A DNA stretch of 48,115 bases from Prevotella sp. (GCA_016285075.1 JAEEQB010000036.1:1-48115), one strand, 5' to 3'. Positions 16,087 through 24,618 are shown, counted from the stretch's first letter. Notes: generated by a model not told the origin, from the sequence alone. A program made the numbers and translations.

Positions 16087-16671
16087 ATGATGGGAAAAGG
16101 TAAACTGATTATAGTAAGTGCCCCCAGTGGAAGTGGCAAGTCTACGATAGTGAATTGGCTGATGCAGGAGCATCCTGAGATGAAACTGTCGTTTAGTATA
16201 TCATGCACCTCTCGGGCTCCGAGGGGTATAGAACAGAATGGAGTGGAATACTTCTTCCTGACGCCTGAGGAATTCAAGGAGAAGATACAGAACGACGAGT
16301 TCCTGGAATATGAAGAGGTCTACGAGAACCGTTTCTATGGTACATTGAAAAGTCAGGTGGAACACCAAGCGGAAGCAGGACAGAATGTGGTGTTCGATGT
16401 GGATGTGAAAGGAGGCGTGAACATCAAACGCTTCTATGGCGACAAAGCCTTGAGCCTCTTCATCCAGCCTCCATCTATTGAGGAGTTGCGCCGTCGACTG
16501 GAAGGACGTGGAACGGATACTCCCGAAGCTATTGAACAGCGATTGGCCAAGGCTGAATATGAACTGACGTTTGCTCCACAGTTCGATCATATTGTGGTGA
16601 ATGATGACTTACAGGCAGCAAAGGAAGAGACACTTCGGCTGGTCAGCGATTTTTTGTCAAATGAGAGTTGA
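16087..16671 (+). CDS. gmk: Guanylate kinase
   Basis: The protein (194 residues) converts GMP and ATP to GDP and ADP. The P-loop is SAPSGSGKST near the N-terminus. The GMP-binding segment (SISCTSRAPRGIEQNGVEYFF) and the lid arginines (RRRLEGRGTD) are intact. ATGs at 16087 and 16090 are both possible; the TTG at 16084 is unlikely. It lies 25 nt after yicC, and its stop codon abuts the nadD start, so the three genes form one operon. Confidence 0.95.
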   Translation: MMGKGKLIIVSAPSGSGKSTIVNWLMQEHPEMKLSFSISCTSRAPRGIEQNGVEYFFLTPEEFKEKIQNDEFLEYEEVYENRFYGTLKSQVEHQAEAGQNVVFDVDVKGGVNIKRFYGDKALSLFIQPPSIEELRRRLEGRGTDTPEAIEQRLAKAEYELTFAPQFDHIVVNDDLQAAKEETLRLVSDFLSNES

Positions 16672-17217
16672 ATGTTGAAAACTACAGGTATCTTTGGCGG
16701 GTCGTTCAACCCGATTCATTGTGGTCACATCACGCTGGCTCAGCAACTCAGGGAGCAGGCAGGTTTGGACGAGGTGTGGCTGATGGTCTCGCCTCAGAAT
16801 CCGCTGAAGCATGAAGCCGATCTGGCCGATGACCGACAACGGCTGCTTCTGGCGCGAAAAGCCTTGGAGGGGTTAGAGGGCGTGGAGGCAAGCGATTATG
16901 AGATGAAGCTACCCAAGCCGTCGTATACATGGAACACGCTACGGTCGTTGCAATGCGACTTCCCGGAAAGAAAGTTTGTCTTGCTCATCGGAGGCGACAA
17001 CTGGGCAAAGTTTGAACGCTGGTGGCACTGGAAGGATATCCTTCGCCATTTCGACGTGGTAGTGTACCCTCGCGACGAGCACCCTGGCACTATTGAAGCA
17101 GAACTGTTGCCGGTATCGAGTACGGAAATCCGCCAAAGGGTGTGCAGGGGTGAAAGCATCAGTGGACTGGTACCTGAGTGTATTGTGAATGACGTAATAA
17201 AGATGTATAGCGAGTAG
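16672..17217 (+). CDS. nadD: Nicotinate-nucleotide adenylyltransferase
   Basis: The 181-residue enzyme adenylates nicotinate mononucleotide to deamido-NAD in NAD synthesis. Family motifs are visible: GGSFNPIHCGHI near the N-terminus, VWLMVSPQNPLK, and the C-terminal ISSTEIRQR equivalent (VSSTEIRQRV). The start codon follows directly on the gmk stop (TGAATG). It is the third gene of the yicC operon and lies just 7 nt before the next gene, which may be co-transcribed. Confidence 0.93.
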   Translation: MLKTTGIFGGSFNPIHCGHITLAQQLREQAGLDEVWLMVSPQNPLKHEADLADDRQRLLLARKALEGLEGVEASDYEMKLPKPSYTWNTLRSLQCDFPERKFVLLIGGDNWAKFERWWHWKDILRHFDVVVYPRDEHPGTIEAELLPVSSTEIRQRVCRGESISGLVPECIVNDVIKMYSE

Positions 17218-17224
17218 AACAGAT

Positions 17225-19051
17225 ATGCAAGCAATAATCTTGGCGGCTGGTATGGGCCGCAGACTGGGGGAATTGACTAAGGACAACACCAAGTGCATGG
17301 TGGAGGTAAATGGCGTGAGGCTGATAGACCGGTTGCTCGGACAGCTTTCTGAACTGAACCTCAGCCGTGTGATAATCGTCGTTGGATATCAGGGACAGAA
17401 ACTCATAGACTATATAGGACAGCGCTATGAAGGACTGCTGACCATAGAATATGCCGAGAATCCCATCTACGACAAGACGAATAATATCTACTCGCTCTCG
17501 TTAGTGAAGGAACGGCTGCAGCAGGACGATACGCTGCTCATCGAGAGTGACCTGGTTTTCAGCAACCGCCTCTTCCAGATGATTCTTGCTGATCCGTACC
17601 CCAATCTGGCACTGGTGGCCAAATATGAGACGTGGATGGACGGCACGATGGTGAGGATAGACCACGAAGGCAACATCGTGAACTTTGTGCCAAAGAAAGC
17701 TTTCCGTTATGAGGATGTCGATCAGTATTACAAGACGGTCAACATCTATAAGTTCTCCAAGGAGTTCGCTCAACAGAAATACGTGCCTTTCCTTGATGCC
17801 TACTGCCATGCCTTGGGCAACAACGAATACTATGAGCAGGTGTTGCGTGTCATCACCCTGCTTGACAACGCCGACCTGAAGGCGCTGGATATAGGTAATG
17901 AAAAATGGTATGAGATAGATGATGTGCAGGATCTGGATATTGCCGAGACCATCTTTGCCGAAGGCGATGAGATGCTTCATCGTTTCAACTATCGTTATGG
18001 TGGGCATTGGCGTTTTCCCAAGATGCTCGACTACTGCTATCTGGTAAATCCCTATTTCCCTACCCAGCGCATGAAGGATGAGTTGCGTAGCAATTTCGAT
18101 ACACTGCTGACGGAATATCCGTCGGGTATGATGGTCAACTCGCTGTTGGCAGGCAAATACTTCGGCATCCGGCAGGACTATGTAGTGGTTGGCAACGGTG
18201 CGGCGGAACTCATCAAGAGCCTGATGGAATGCTCTTCAGGACATATTGGTGTGGTCTACCCTACGTTTGAAGAGTACCCCCATCGGCTCCGAAAGGAGGA
18301 CATCGTTGCTTTCTTCCCTGACCATGAAGACCTGAGCTATACAGCAGATGACTTGATGAGCTATTTCAACGACAAGGACATTGACAGCCTGCTGCTCATC
18401 AATCCCGATAATCCTTCGGGTAATTTCATTCCTATGGAGGGACTGGAAAAACTGATAGAGTGGAGCCGCAAGAAAGGCATCAGGCTGGTAGTGGATGAGT
18501 CGTTCGTGGACTTCAGCGAAGACTTTGAGCATAACACCTTGCTCCGCAATGAGATTTTGGTATCCAGTCCGCACTTGGTCGTGATGAAAAGCATATCCAA
18601 ATCCTATGGGGTGCCAGGTCTGCGCTTAGGTATACTTGCCAGCAGCGACACAGAGTTGATTCAGCGCATCAAGAAAGATGTCAGTATCTGGAACATCAAT
18701 TCGTTTGCCGAGTTCTACATGCAGATTTTTGGCAAGTACGAAAACGAATACAAGGCCGCATGTCGTAAGTTCATCTGTGAACGCAACCGTTTTGAAAAGC
18801 TGCTTAGGGAAATCCCTGACATCCGTCTCTTGCCTACTCAGGCAAATTATTTCTGCATACAGCTGACGGGGACATATACCTCGGCAGAACTGACGAAGCT
18901 GCTCTTGGCTCGCTATAATATCATGGTGAAGGATTGTGATTCAAAGACTGGCTTGAAGGGTCGGAATTTCATTCGCATTTCCGTACGCAGTGAGGAAGAC
19001 AATAACCGACTTATTGCTGCCTTGAAGGAGCTGATGAGGCCTTCGGCCTAA
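17225..19051 (+). CDS. Bifunctional sugar-type nucleotidyltransferase / PLP-dependent class I-II enzyme
   Basis: A 608-residue fusion. Residues 1-240 form a LicC-like NTP transferase with LAAGMGRRL (6-14), the K of NTKCMVEVNG, metal-binding ESD (107-109) and WYEIDD (229-233). Residues 250-608 are a fold-type I PLP enzyme like HisC or CobD: NPDNPSG (393-399), D424 in VVDESF, and the cofactor lysine K459 in SISKSYGVPGLRLG. LicC-type domains make CDP-choline or related CDP-amines. The PLP part could transaminate or, as in CobD, decarboxylate a phospho-amino acid. With an opine-type dehydrogenase and LicD next door, a CDP-activated amine for glycan decoration is likely. Fused 2-aminoethylphosphonate enzymes use a class V domain, which this is not. 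Confidence 0.8.
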   Translation: MQAIILAAGMGRRLGELTKDNTKCMVEVNGVRLIDRLLGQLSELNLSRVIIVVGYQGQKLIDYIGQRYEGLLTIEYAENPIYDKTNNIYSLSLVKERLQQDDTLLIESDLVFSNRLFQMILADPYPNLALVAKYETWMDGTMVRIDHEGNIVNFVPKKAFRYEDVDQYYKTVNIYKFSKEFAQQKYVPFLDAYCHALGNNEYYEQVLRVITLLDNADLKALDIGNEKWYEIDDVQDLDIAETIFAEGDEMLHRFNYRYGGHWRFPKMLDYCYLVNPYFPTQRMKDELRSNFDTLLTEYPSGMMVNSLLAGKYFGIRQDYVVVGNGAAELIKSLMECSSGHIGVVYPTFEEYPHRLRKEDIVAFFPDHEDLSYTADDLMSYFNDKDIDSLLLINPDNPSGNFIPMEGLEKLIEWSRKKGIRLVVDESFVDFSEDFEHNTLLRNEILVSSPHLVVMKSISKSYGVPGLRLGILASSDTELIQRIKKDVSIWNINSFAEFYMQIFGKYENEYKAACRKFICERNRFEKLLREIPDIRLLPTQANYFCIQLTGTYTSAELTKLLLARYNIMVKDCDSKTGLKGRNFIRISVRSEEDNNRLIAALKELMRPSA

Positions 19052-19053
19052 AA

Positions 19054-20076
19054 ATGAAAATGAGGAATGATATGAGAATATGTATCTGTGGCGGTGGCAA
19101 TTTAGGCCATGTGGTAGCAGGATTCCTCGCTGCCCGTGAGGACTGTGTAGTCAGTCTGCTGACGCGTCGTCCTGCTCTGTGGCAGCAACAACTGACCATC
19201 AGTACGCCTGACGGCCGGCAGTTGGTCGGACGGCTTGAACGCATTTCCAGTGAACCTGCAGAGGTAATAGCTGATGCCGACCTCATTCTGCTCTGTCTGC
19301 CAGGCTACTCTATACAAGAAGTCCTTCTTCAGATCTGCCCTTTCCTGAAACCTCGTACGCCTGTGGGCAGCGTGGTTTGCAGCACGGGTTTCTTCTTCGA
19401 AGCTATGGAGAGACTGTCCCCGGATACTCCTCTGTTTGGATTCCAGCGTGTGCCCTTCATAGCACGAACTACAACTTATGGACATTCCGCTGCACTCTTG
19501 GGCTATAAACCACAACTCAGTATTGCCATTGAGCATGCATCGGAGAAGGAACCGTTGAGAGCCACTATAGAACGGCTGTTCCGCACACCGGTCCAATTAC
19601 TGTCCAGCTATTACGAGGCAAGTCTCACCAATAGCAACCCGTTGCTCCATCCAGCTCGGCTTTACACACTGTGGAAGGACTGGCACGAGGGGGTGGTCTA
19701 TGATTCTCAGCCCATGTTCTACGAGATGTGGACGGAAGAGGCCTCCGAGTTACTGATAGCACTCGACTGTGAATTCTTCCATTTGCTGCGGGTATTACCA
19801 GTCCGTGAAGGAAGCATTCCCACCATCCTTGACTACTATGAGAGTACGGATGCGGCTTCACTCACAAGGAAACTTCGCAGCATAGAGGCTTTCAAGGGAA
19901 TATTGGCACCGATGAAGGCTGTGGCAGGAGGATTTGTACCCGACTTCCAGAGCCGCTACTTCACCGAGGACTTCCCTTTTGGCATGCGCATCATCCAGCA
20001 ATTAGCCCGGCAGCACCAGGTGGCTATTCCAATGATTGATAAAGTTTTGATGTGGGGGATGAAGGTCGCACAATAA
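19054..20076 (+). CDS. NAD/NADP octopine/nopaline (opine) dehydrogenase-family protein
   Basis: This 340-residue protein has an N-terminal Rossmann motif (CICGGGNLGHV) and the family's C-terminal domain with the catalytic-histidine segment SNPLLHPARLY. Opine dehydrogenases condense an amino group with an alpha-keto acid and reduce the imine with NAD(P)H. The start at 19054 lies two bases after the upstream stop; an ATG at 19072 (MRICICGG) is also possible. The start region (AAAATGAAAATGAGGAATG) is itself rich in ATGA units. Its place between a cytidylyltransferase/PLP fusion and LicD suggests a glycan-modification role rather than catabolism. Confidence 0.8.
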   Translation: MKMRNDMRICICGGGNLGHVVAGFLAAREDCVVSLLTRRPALWQQQLTISTPDGRQLVGRLERISSEPAEVIADADLILLCLPGYSIQEVLLQICPFLKPRTPVGSVVCSTGFFFEAMERLSPDTPLFGFQRVPFIARTTTYGHSAALLGYKPQLSIAIEHASEKEPLRATIERLFRTPVQLLSSYYEASLTNSNPLLHPARLYTLWKDWHEGVVYDSQPMFYEMWTEEASELLIALDCEFFHLLRVLPVREGSIPTILDYYESTDAASLTRKLRSIEAFKGILAPMKAVAGGFVPDFQSRYFTEDFPFGMRIIQQLARQHQVAIPMIDKVLMWGMKVAQ

Positions 20077-20078
20077 GT

Positions 20079-20175
20079 GCCGAGTAATGAATGATAAGTG
20101 CTGAGTATTAAACAATAAAAGCCGAGTATTAAACAATAAGTGCTGAGTATTAAACGAAAAGAGCCGAGTAATGAA
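20079..20175. repeat. 21-bp tandem array that supplies the licD start codon
   Basis: Four full 21-nt units begin at 20079, 20100, 20121 and 20142, with a partial fifth at 20163. The consensus is GC(C/T)GAGTA(A/T)T(G/A)AA followed by an A-rich part. The array starts three bases past the stop of the dehydrogenase gene. The ATG of licD (20171) falls in the fifth unit at the place where unit one also has ATG and units two to four have ATT. Confidence 0.85.
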
Positions 20176-20983
20176 CAACGAAGAACTACGCCAGCGTTAT
20201 AATCCTGACGGTTCCCTGCTCCGCCGCCATCAGATGAGGATGCTCGACATTCTCATTGAGGTGGACCGTATCTGCAAGAAACATCATATTAGCTACTGGC
20301 TAAGCAGCGGCACGCTGATAGGAGCCTTGCGCCATAACGGCTTTATTCCCTGGGACGATGACCTTGACATCGAGATGATGCGTAGCGACTACCTGCGGCT
20401 GATGGAAGTGCTGCCTCAGGAGCTGCCTGAATGGTTAGCGCTGCAAAACGACAAGACCGACCCTGCCTATTTCTATTTCTATGCAAAGGTGCGTGACCGC
20501 CGCTCGCTGCTGAAGGAGACGCTGAACTATAATCGATTGTGGAAGGAGCAGGGCATCTACATCGACATCTTCCCGATGGAGCCGCACCCCATCTGGCTGC
20601 ACAAGCTGACGGAGAAAAGCGTAGGTCACATGTACAAGATATGGCGTACCAGCACTGACGACAAAAAAAACATTCACCGTGTGCTCCGCATCTTCAAGCT
20701 GAACAACACTTTCCTGTTTCCCTGTCTACGCGCCCTCCTCTCACCTTTTCACTTTTTCACCTTTTCACCTTCAAAAGTCATCACCAGCGGCATGGGCATT
20801 CCCTTCCACAATCCCCGTTATGCCGACGAGATTTTTCCACTGACCACCCACAAGTTTGAGGGGTATGATTTTCCTATTCCAGGTAATGCCGATGCTCACC
20901 TGCGCCATATCTTTGGCGACTATATGCAGCTGCCCGACCTCAGCAAACAGACCCCACACGTTGCGGAGCTGGAGTTTTTCTGA
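20171..20983 (+). CDS. licD: LicD-family phosphotransferase
   Basis: The 270-residue protein shows the LicD signature: YWLSSGTLIGALRHNGFIPW followed directly by the acidic metal site DDDLDIEM (about residues 57-64). LicD enzymes move phosphocholine or a related phospho-alcohol from a CDP carrier to a cell-surface glycan. No signal peptide is present, so it acts in the cytoplasm or at the inner face of the membrane. Residues 190-200 (SPFHFFTFSP) come from an in-frame octad array at 20739-20770. That looks like a later insertion in a variable loop. The start codon lies in the 21-bp array upstream. Confidence 0.88.
   Translation: MNNEELRQRYNPDGSLLRRHQMRMLDILIEVDRICKKHHISYWLSSGTLIGALRHNGFIPWDDDLDIEMMRSDYLRLMEVLPQELPEWLALQNDKTDPAYFYFYAKVRDRRSLLKETLNYNRLWKEQGIYIDIFPMEPHPIWLHKLTEKSVGHMYKIWRTSTDDKKNIHRVLRIFKLNNTFLFPCLRALLSPFHFFTFSPSKVITSGMGIPFHNPRYADEIFPLTTHKFEGYDFPIPGNADAHLRHIFGDYMQLPDLSKQTPHVAELEFF
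20739..20770. repeat. Octad array inserted in the licD coding sequence
   Basis: Four 8-nt units (TCTCACCT, TTTCACTT, TTTCACCT, TTTCACCT) lie in frame within licD. They encode about eleven residues rich in Phe, Ser, Pro and Thr. Reading in the coding direction they contain no stop; the complement contains GTGA in each unit. Confidence 0.8.
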
Positions 20984-21000
20984 TGTTTCTTGTCTTGAGC

Positions 21001-22773
21001 TCAAACATCGCTATGATTTAATATTTTCAATATACCTTCATCAGGGATATGTTCCAAGTCTGACAACTCATATATCGTTTGATGCTCATTCTCACTGACT
21101 ACGTCAAAGGGAAGTTCATGGAACACCTCGGCCAAGGGGCCGTTTTTCTTTGTCTTAACGAGTAAGGCTTGCAGACTGTTGATGTGGTAAGGCCGCAACA
21201 CCTCATGGAGTGAAGTGATGATGGCACTTTCCACCTTCTTCTTTGCCACACGGCATGAGATGACGAAATCAAGAATCCGCCCACTGTTTCTTTCTTGCTG
21301 TATAGACATGAAAGCGATGATGCCATAGTCGCCAAACTTGTCCTTACAACTGAAGGCGTAGGCTAAGACATCATCCCTTGACAATAGCTGTCGGAACTCA
21401 ACTTCACTGTAACGGTTGGTAGACAGGTTCAGCTGATTGCTTCGTGACACAAGCTCATAGCACCGCCTTTCATTATCCTTGCTAACAGGGAAGACTGTTA
21501 GTTCCATCTCCAGATGGCGCAGAAAAGCCTCATAGTCATCGGAATAGTTCTCTGCAAACTGCTGTCTTGAAACTTCCTGCATATACGAAAGCCTGCGCTT
21601 CTGACTTGTCTCACTCACCGGAACATCAAACTCGTCACGCTCTAACAAGCTTTGGAGATTCTGTTCATCATAAACCCTGACCATAGGAAGGGCTGTCTTC
21701 ACCTCCTCCCTCTCCCGTATATTGTCATCAATGAATGCAAACGAATTGACACCAAGATTCAGCCGCTTGGCTATTTCTTTGATGTTCTGGCTCTTCTGCC
21801 CCCAGTTGATGGCAGGACAAAGGAAGTAATCTTGAAGGCCGAACTCCACCAGTTTATCGAAAGCCGGCTGAAAGTCATTCTTGCTGGAAATGGTGTTGAG
21901 TATTCCGCGCTTGTCAAGTTCTTTAATGACACTCACGGCTTCCTTGTTCACTATCACGTTGCTATCGTTGACAATAGTGCCTTTCCAAAGTGTGTTATCT
22001 AAATCCCAAACAACAACCTTCACTTTGTCTGCCGGCTGTTCTGCTTCCTGTTTCTTCAATTTGAACAGGTCGAGCCAGCTGAATACAATCCTTGTGTTGG
22101 TCTCTTCATTCATCGGGGTAATAAAGATGTACGTGCCGGCCTGATTGGGCTGAATATGTGAAATATCGATGCTTATCTGGTTGTCACCTTCTTTCAGCGT
22201 GAAGATCTGTGAAAACAGTATCTTATCGGTATTGTTGATTTGAACAAGTAATTGAACTTGTTCCTTTTGGCAGAGTCTGCAGTCAATATACAGTACGTCA
22301 AACGGTTCGTTTTTTATCACCCAATGACTCAGCGCATAGTTCTTATATCGTGTAAACCGTGAATAGGGTCCATAATTTGGAAACAGTTTCCGAGTGAGGT
22401 TGGCAACGCCAAGAAAGAACCTTGACAAGAACGCGTTTGCTTTCTCTGCAAACAAGTACGCCCTGTCTCCTACGGGGTGAGACACATACTGGGCTTCGAG
22501 CTTTGCCCATTTTCTGAATTCGCAGATGAATCCGTATGGGAAAGAGCCCGAAGTCTCGCTGATTTTTTGTATGCCGCCCAAAAGCCTCACGCAACGGTTG
22601 TCGGCTCTTTTCTGATAGTTTAGGCAGTGGTGATAGCAATAAGGCGGGCTACACTCCACGCAATGTTCCTCCCACATTAACAGGCAGCGTTTCTCGTATT
22701 CAAAAGGCAGTTTCCTTTGCTGCTGAGACCCTCCCGTACTTAATTTGTTGATAGAAAAGACTGTTTCAAGCAT
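21001..22773 (-). CDS. FkbH-like HAD-IIIC phosphatase-family protein with cysteine-rich N-terminus
   Basis: A 590-residue protein. The HAD motif VVWDLDNTLWKG (nucleophile Asp257) starts a HAD-IIIC domain with SSKNDF and FIDDNIRERE. A GNAT-like domain with FGDYGIIAF follows, as in FkbH proteins that load acyl or glyceryl groups on carrier proteins. The first 240 residues are unusual. A cysteine cluster (C30, C38, C41, C46, C50, C61; HCVECSPPYCYHHC) that could hold a metal or Fe-S cluster is followed by a beta-rich domain. No acyl-carrier gene is seen nearby. Its start overlaps the deacetylase stop by 8 nt, and it is convergent with licD. Confidence 0.8.
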   Translation of the reverse strand: MLETVFSINKLSTGGSQQQRKLPFEYEKRCLLMWEEHCVECSPPYCYHHCLNYQKRADNRCVRLLGGIQKISETSGSFPYGFICEFRKWAKLEAQYVSHPVGDRAYLFAEKANAFLSRFFLGVANLTRKLFPNYGPYSRFTRYKNYALSHWVIKNEPFDVLYIDCRLCQKEQVQLLVQINNTDKILFSQIFTLKEGDNQISIDISHIQPNQAGTYIFITPMNEETNTRIVFSWLDLFKLKKQEAEQPADKVKVVVWDLDNTLWKGTIVNDSNVIVNKEAVSVIKELDKRGILNTISSKNDFQPAFDKLVEFGLQDYFLCPAINWGQKSQNIKEIAKRLNLGVNSFAFIDDNIREREEVKTALPMVRVYDEQNLQSLLERDEFDVPVSETSQKRRLSYMQEVSRQQFAENYSDDYEAFLRHLEMELTVFPVSKDNERRCYELVSRSNQLNLSTNRYSEVEFRQLLSRDDVLAYAFSCKDKFGDYGIIAFMSIQQERNSGRILDFVISCRVAKKKVESAIITSLHEVLRPYHINSLQALLVKTKKNGPLAEVFHELPFDVVSENEHQTIYELSDLEHIPDEGILKILNHSDV

Positions 22774-23416
22774 GGCTTTGGCTGTTTATAGGCAGGAATA
22801 CGCATCCTTTTTCGGTATAGTACTCTAACAACTGTGGCAGTATGGCTCTTGTTCTATTCTCATGTTCATTGGAGAAATGAAAGAGCACGATGCAATTGCC
22901 TTGAGTGTCAAGACAGCGGTCAATGTCGTGACATACCTTTTCAAGACTGTAGTCTGAGCGCACATCGCCCGACTCTGCGTCCCATAACACAAGAGTCTTA
23001 TGGCGAAGGGCATATATCTCCCTGAGGTTCAACATACCCCATGGCGGGCGAAAAAGTATGGTTTTGCCCGTTCGTTCGTCACATTTCTTCACGTCGTCTA
23101 TATAGGCTCGTGGAGCTGTAGCGAGTCCGTTTATATGTGAATAAGTATGATTGCCTATGGAATGTCCGGCACTTCTTATTTGCTCGAAGAGCTGCGGGTT
23201 GGCATCCACGTTGTGACCACAGCAGAAGAATGTGGCTTTGGCCTGATACTGCGTCAATAAATCCAGGATGAACTCAGTGATTCCAGGCTCCGGTCCATCG
23301 TCGAAAGTCAGGAACAGCTGTTTCTGCTGGCTTTCTACTGGATGAAAAGCCAGGAATTTGCGGATAATACCAAAATAGGCACACTCCTTGAACTGCTGAA
23401 AAGATCCAAATTTCAT
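22766..23416 (-). CDS. Polysaccharide deacetylase (NodB-like, CE4)
   Basis: The 216-residue protein has the CE4 motifs in order: LTFDDGPEPG (catalytic base and metal Asp), HSIGNHTYSH (metal His pair), FRPPWG, DAESGD and IVLFHFS, where the last motif has Phe-Ser around the catalytic His. It should remove N- or O-acetyl groups from a glycan, using a divalent metal. There is no clear signal peptide, so it may act on a cytoplasmic or membrane-bound intermediate. It is the first gene of a two-gene operon with the FkbH-like gene. A promoter-like TTATTTTG lies at 23450-23457 on the minus strand. Confidence 0.88.
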   Translation of the reverse strand: MKFGSFQQFKECAYFGIIRKFLAFHPVESQQKQLFLTFDDGPEPGITEFILDLLTQYQAKATFFCCGHNVDANPQLFEQIRSAGHSIGNHTYSHINGLATAPRAYIDDVKKCDERTGKTILFRPPWGMLNLREIYALRHKTLVLWDAESGDVRSDYSLEKVCHDIDRCLDTQGNCIVLFHFSNEHENRTRAILPQLLEYYTEKGCVFLPINSQSHA

Positions 23417-23449
23417 AGCCTACAGTTAAGTTGCGTTGCTTTTGAATTG

Positions 23450-23457
23450 CAAAATAA
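23450..23457 (-). promoter_or_regulatory. Putative -7 element for the deacetylase/FkbH genes
   Basis: TTATTTTG on the minus strand differs from TAnnTTTG at one base and lies 33 nt before the deacetylase ATG. It is back-to-back with the plus-strand element at 23513-23520, giving a compact divergent promoter region. Confidence 0.45.
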
Positions 23458-23512
23458 CAAAATAATCTTGAATTCTCCAAACATTTTATGATGAATTTCA
23501 GAATAAATGTAG

Positions 23513-23520
23513 TAATTTTG
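23513..23520 (+). promoter_or_regulatory. -7 element of the acyltransferase promoter
   Basis: TAATTTTG matches TAnnTTTG and lies 21 nt before the ATG at 23542. It falls inside the longer open frame that begins at 23488, which therefore cannot be the true start. A good TTTG at -33 is not seen. Confidence 0.65.
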
Positions 23521-23541
23521 CAGCGAATTAGCAAAGTGCCA

Positions 23542-24618
23542 ATGGAAACTGTAGTCAAGAAGCCACGCCTGGAATGGCTTGATGCCCTCAGGGGATTTAC
23601 AATGATACTTGTCGTGGCTAACCACGTCAGCCGCGTAGGTTTTGAACAGAATTGGAAGTTCTCTTCCTCACTTCCTTTCCTTCTTTTGTTTCGTATGCCC
23701 CTGTTCTTTTTCATCAGTGGTTTCCTGGCATACAAAACTGCACAAGTGTGGAATGCCAGCACATTCAAGCAACTGGTAACGAAGAAGGTAAAGGTACAGA
23801 TCATTCCTACTGTCATCTTCTTTTTCCTTTATAATGCGGTTGTCAGCCCCAACTTCATTGATGGTGTGATTTACCATTTCCATGCAGCTACGAAAGGCGG
23901 CTATTGGTTTACCATCGTCTTGCTTTGGATGTTTCTGATTTACTATGTGTTTTCATATCTCGAGAGTAAACTACGTATAAAGTCCTGTGTGCCAATTTTG
24001 ACACTTTTCGTTATTTCGCTCTGTTTCTATGAGACGTGCTACATGCCAAAGTTGTTCCCATGGGCGCAAGGCTATAAAGGAGAACCCATCCAATGGCTTA
24101 ACGACACCAGTATCAATCAGATATTCTATTTCTTCCCGTTCTTCCTGTTTGGAAATATAGTGCACCGCTATTGGGACAAGGCACAACAAGTCATGGACAG
24201 TAAATGGTTCTATCCCACGGTTATTGTTGTGGTCATCCTCTCTACTATGGATGTCTTGAAATGGCACAACCTGCGATTCGAGTGGACTAATCTTCCGTCC
24301 ACCTTGGCTAAGTTCGGACTGCTCACTATTGTCTTCATGTACTTCCGCTACTATAAGGATCACTTTACCAAGCGGTCTGTCGTTGGAATCAGCCTTCAGT
24401 ACATAGGACGCCGTACGCTCGACATTTATCTGATTCACTTCCTCTTCCTGCCAAACTTGCCGACCATTGGCTCGTTCTTCGACAAGTACCGCCATAACTT
24501 TGTACTTGACACGACGGTGTCTGTTTTTATAGCCCTGTTGGTCATAGGTTTCTGCATCATCACGTCTAACATATTGCGTGTAAGTCCATTCCTGCGCAAG
24601 TACCTCTTTGGACGTTAG
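23542..24618 (+). CDS. Acyltransferase-3 family membrane protein
   Basis: About 358 residues with some ten membrane segments. The N-terminus LEWLDALRGFTMILVVANHV carries the family's early R/H pair (ALRG, NH). Proteins of this family acetylate or otherwise acylate sugars of surface polysaccharides across the inner membrane. The start at 23542 (METVVKKPR) is set by the promoter at 23513-23520. The gene is noticeably more AT-rich than the glycosyltransferase after it, which may reflect a separate origin. The acyl donor and sugar cannot be told. Confidence 0.85.
   Translation: METVVKKPRLEWLDALRGFTMILVVANHVSRVGFEQNWKFSSSLPFLLLFRMPLFFFISGFLAYKTAQVWNASTFKQLVTKKVKVQIIPTVIFFFLYNAVVSPNFIDGVIYHFHAATKGGYWFTIVLLWMFLIYYVFSYLESKLRIKSCVPILTLFVISLCFYETCYMPKLFPWAQGYKGEPIQWLNDTSINQIFYFFPFFLFGNIVHRYWDKAQQVMDSKWFYPTVIVVVILSTMDVLKWHNLRFEWTNLPSTLAKFGLLTIVFMYFRYYKDHFTKRSVVGISLQYIGRRTLDIYLIHFLFLPNLPTIGSFFDKYRHNFVLDTTVSVFIALLVIGFCIITSNILRVSPFLRKYLFGR

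Noticed and set aside
17225..19051. Fused 2-aminoethylphosphonate cytidylyltransferase/transaminase (PntC-AEPT)
   Set aside because: The PLP domain has class I/II motifs (NPDNPSG, SKSYGVPGLR), whereas 2-aminoethylphosphonate transaminases are class V. No phosphonate-forming mutase gene lies nearby. A related but different product is more likely.
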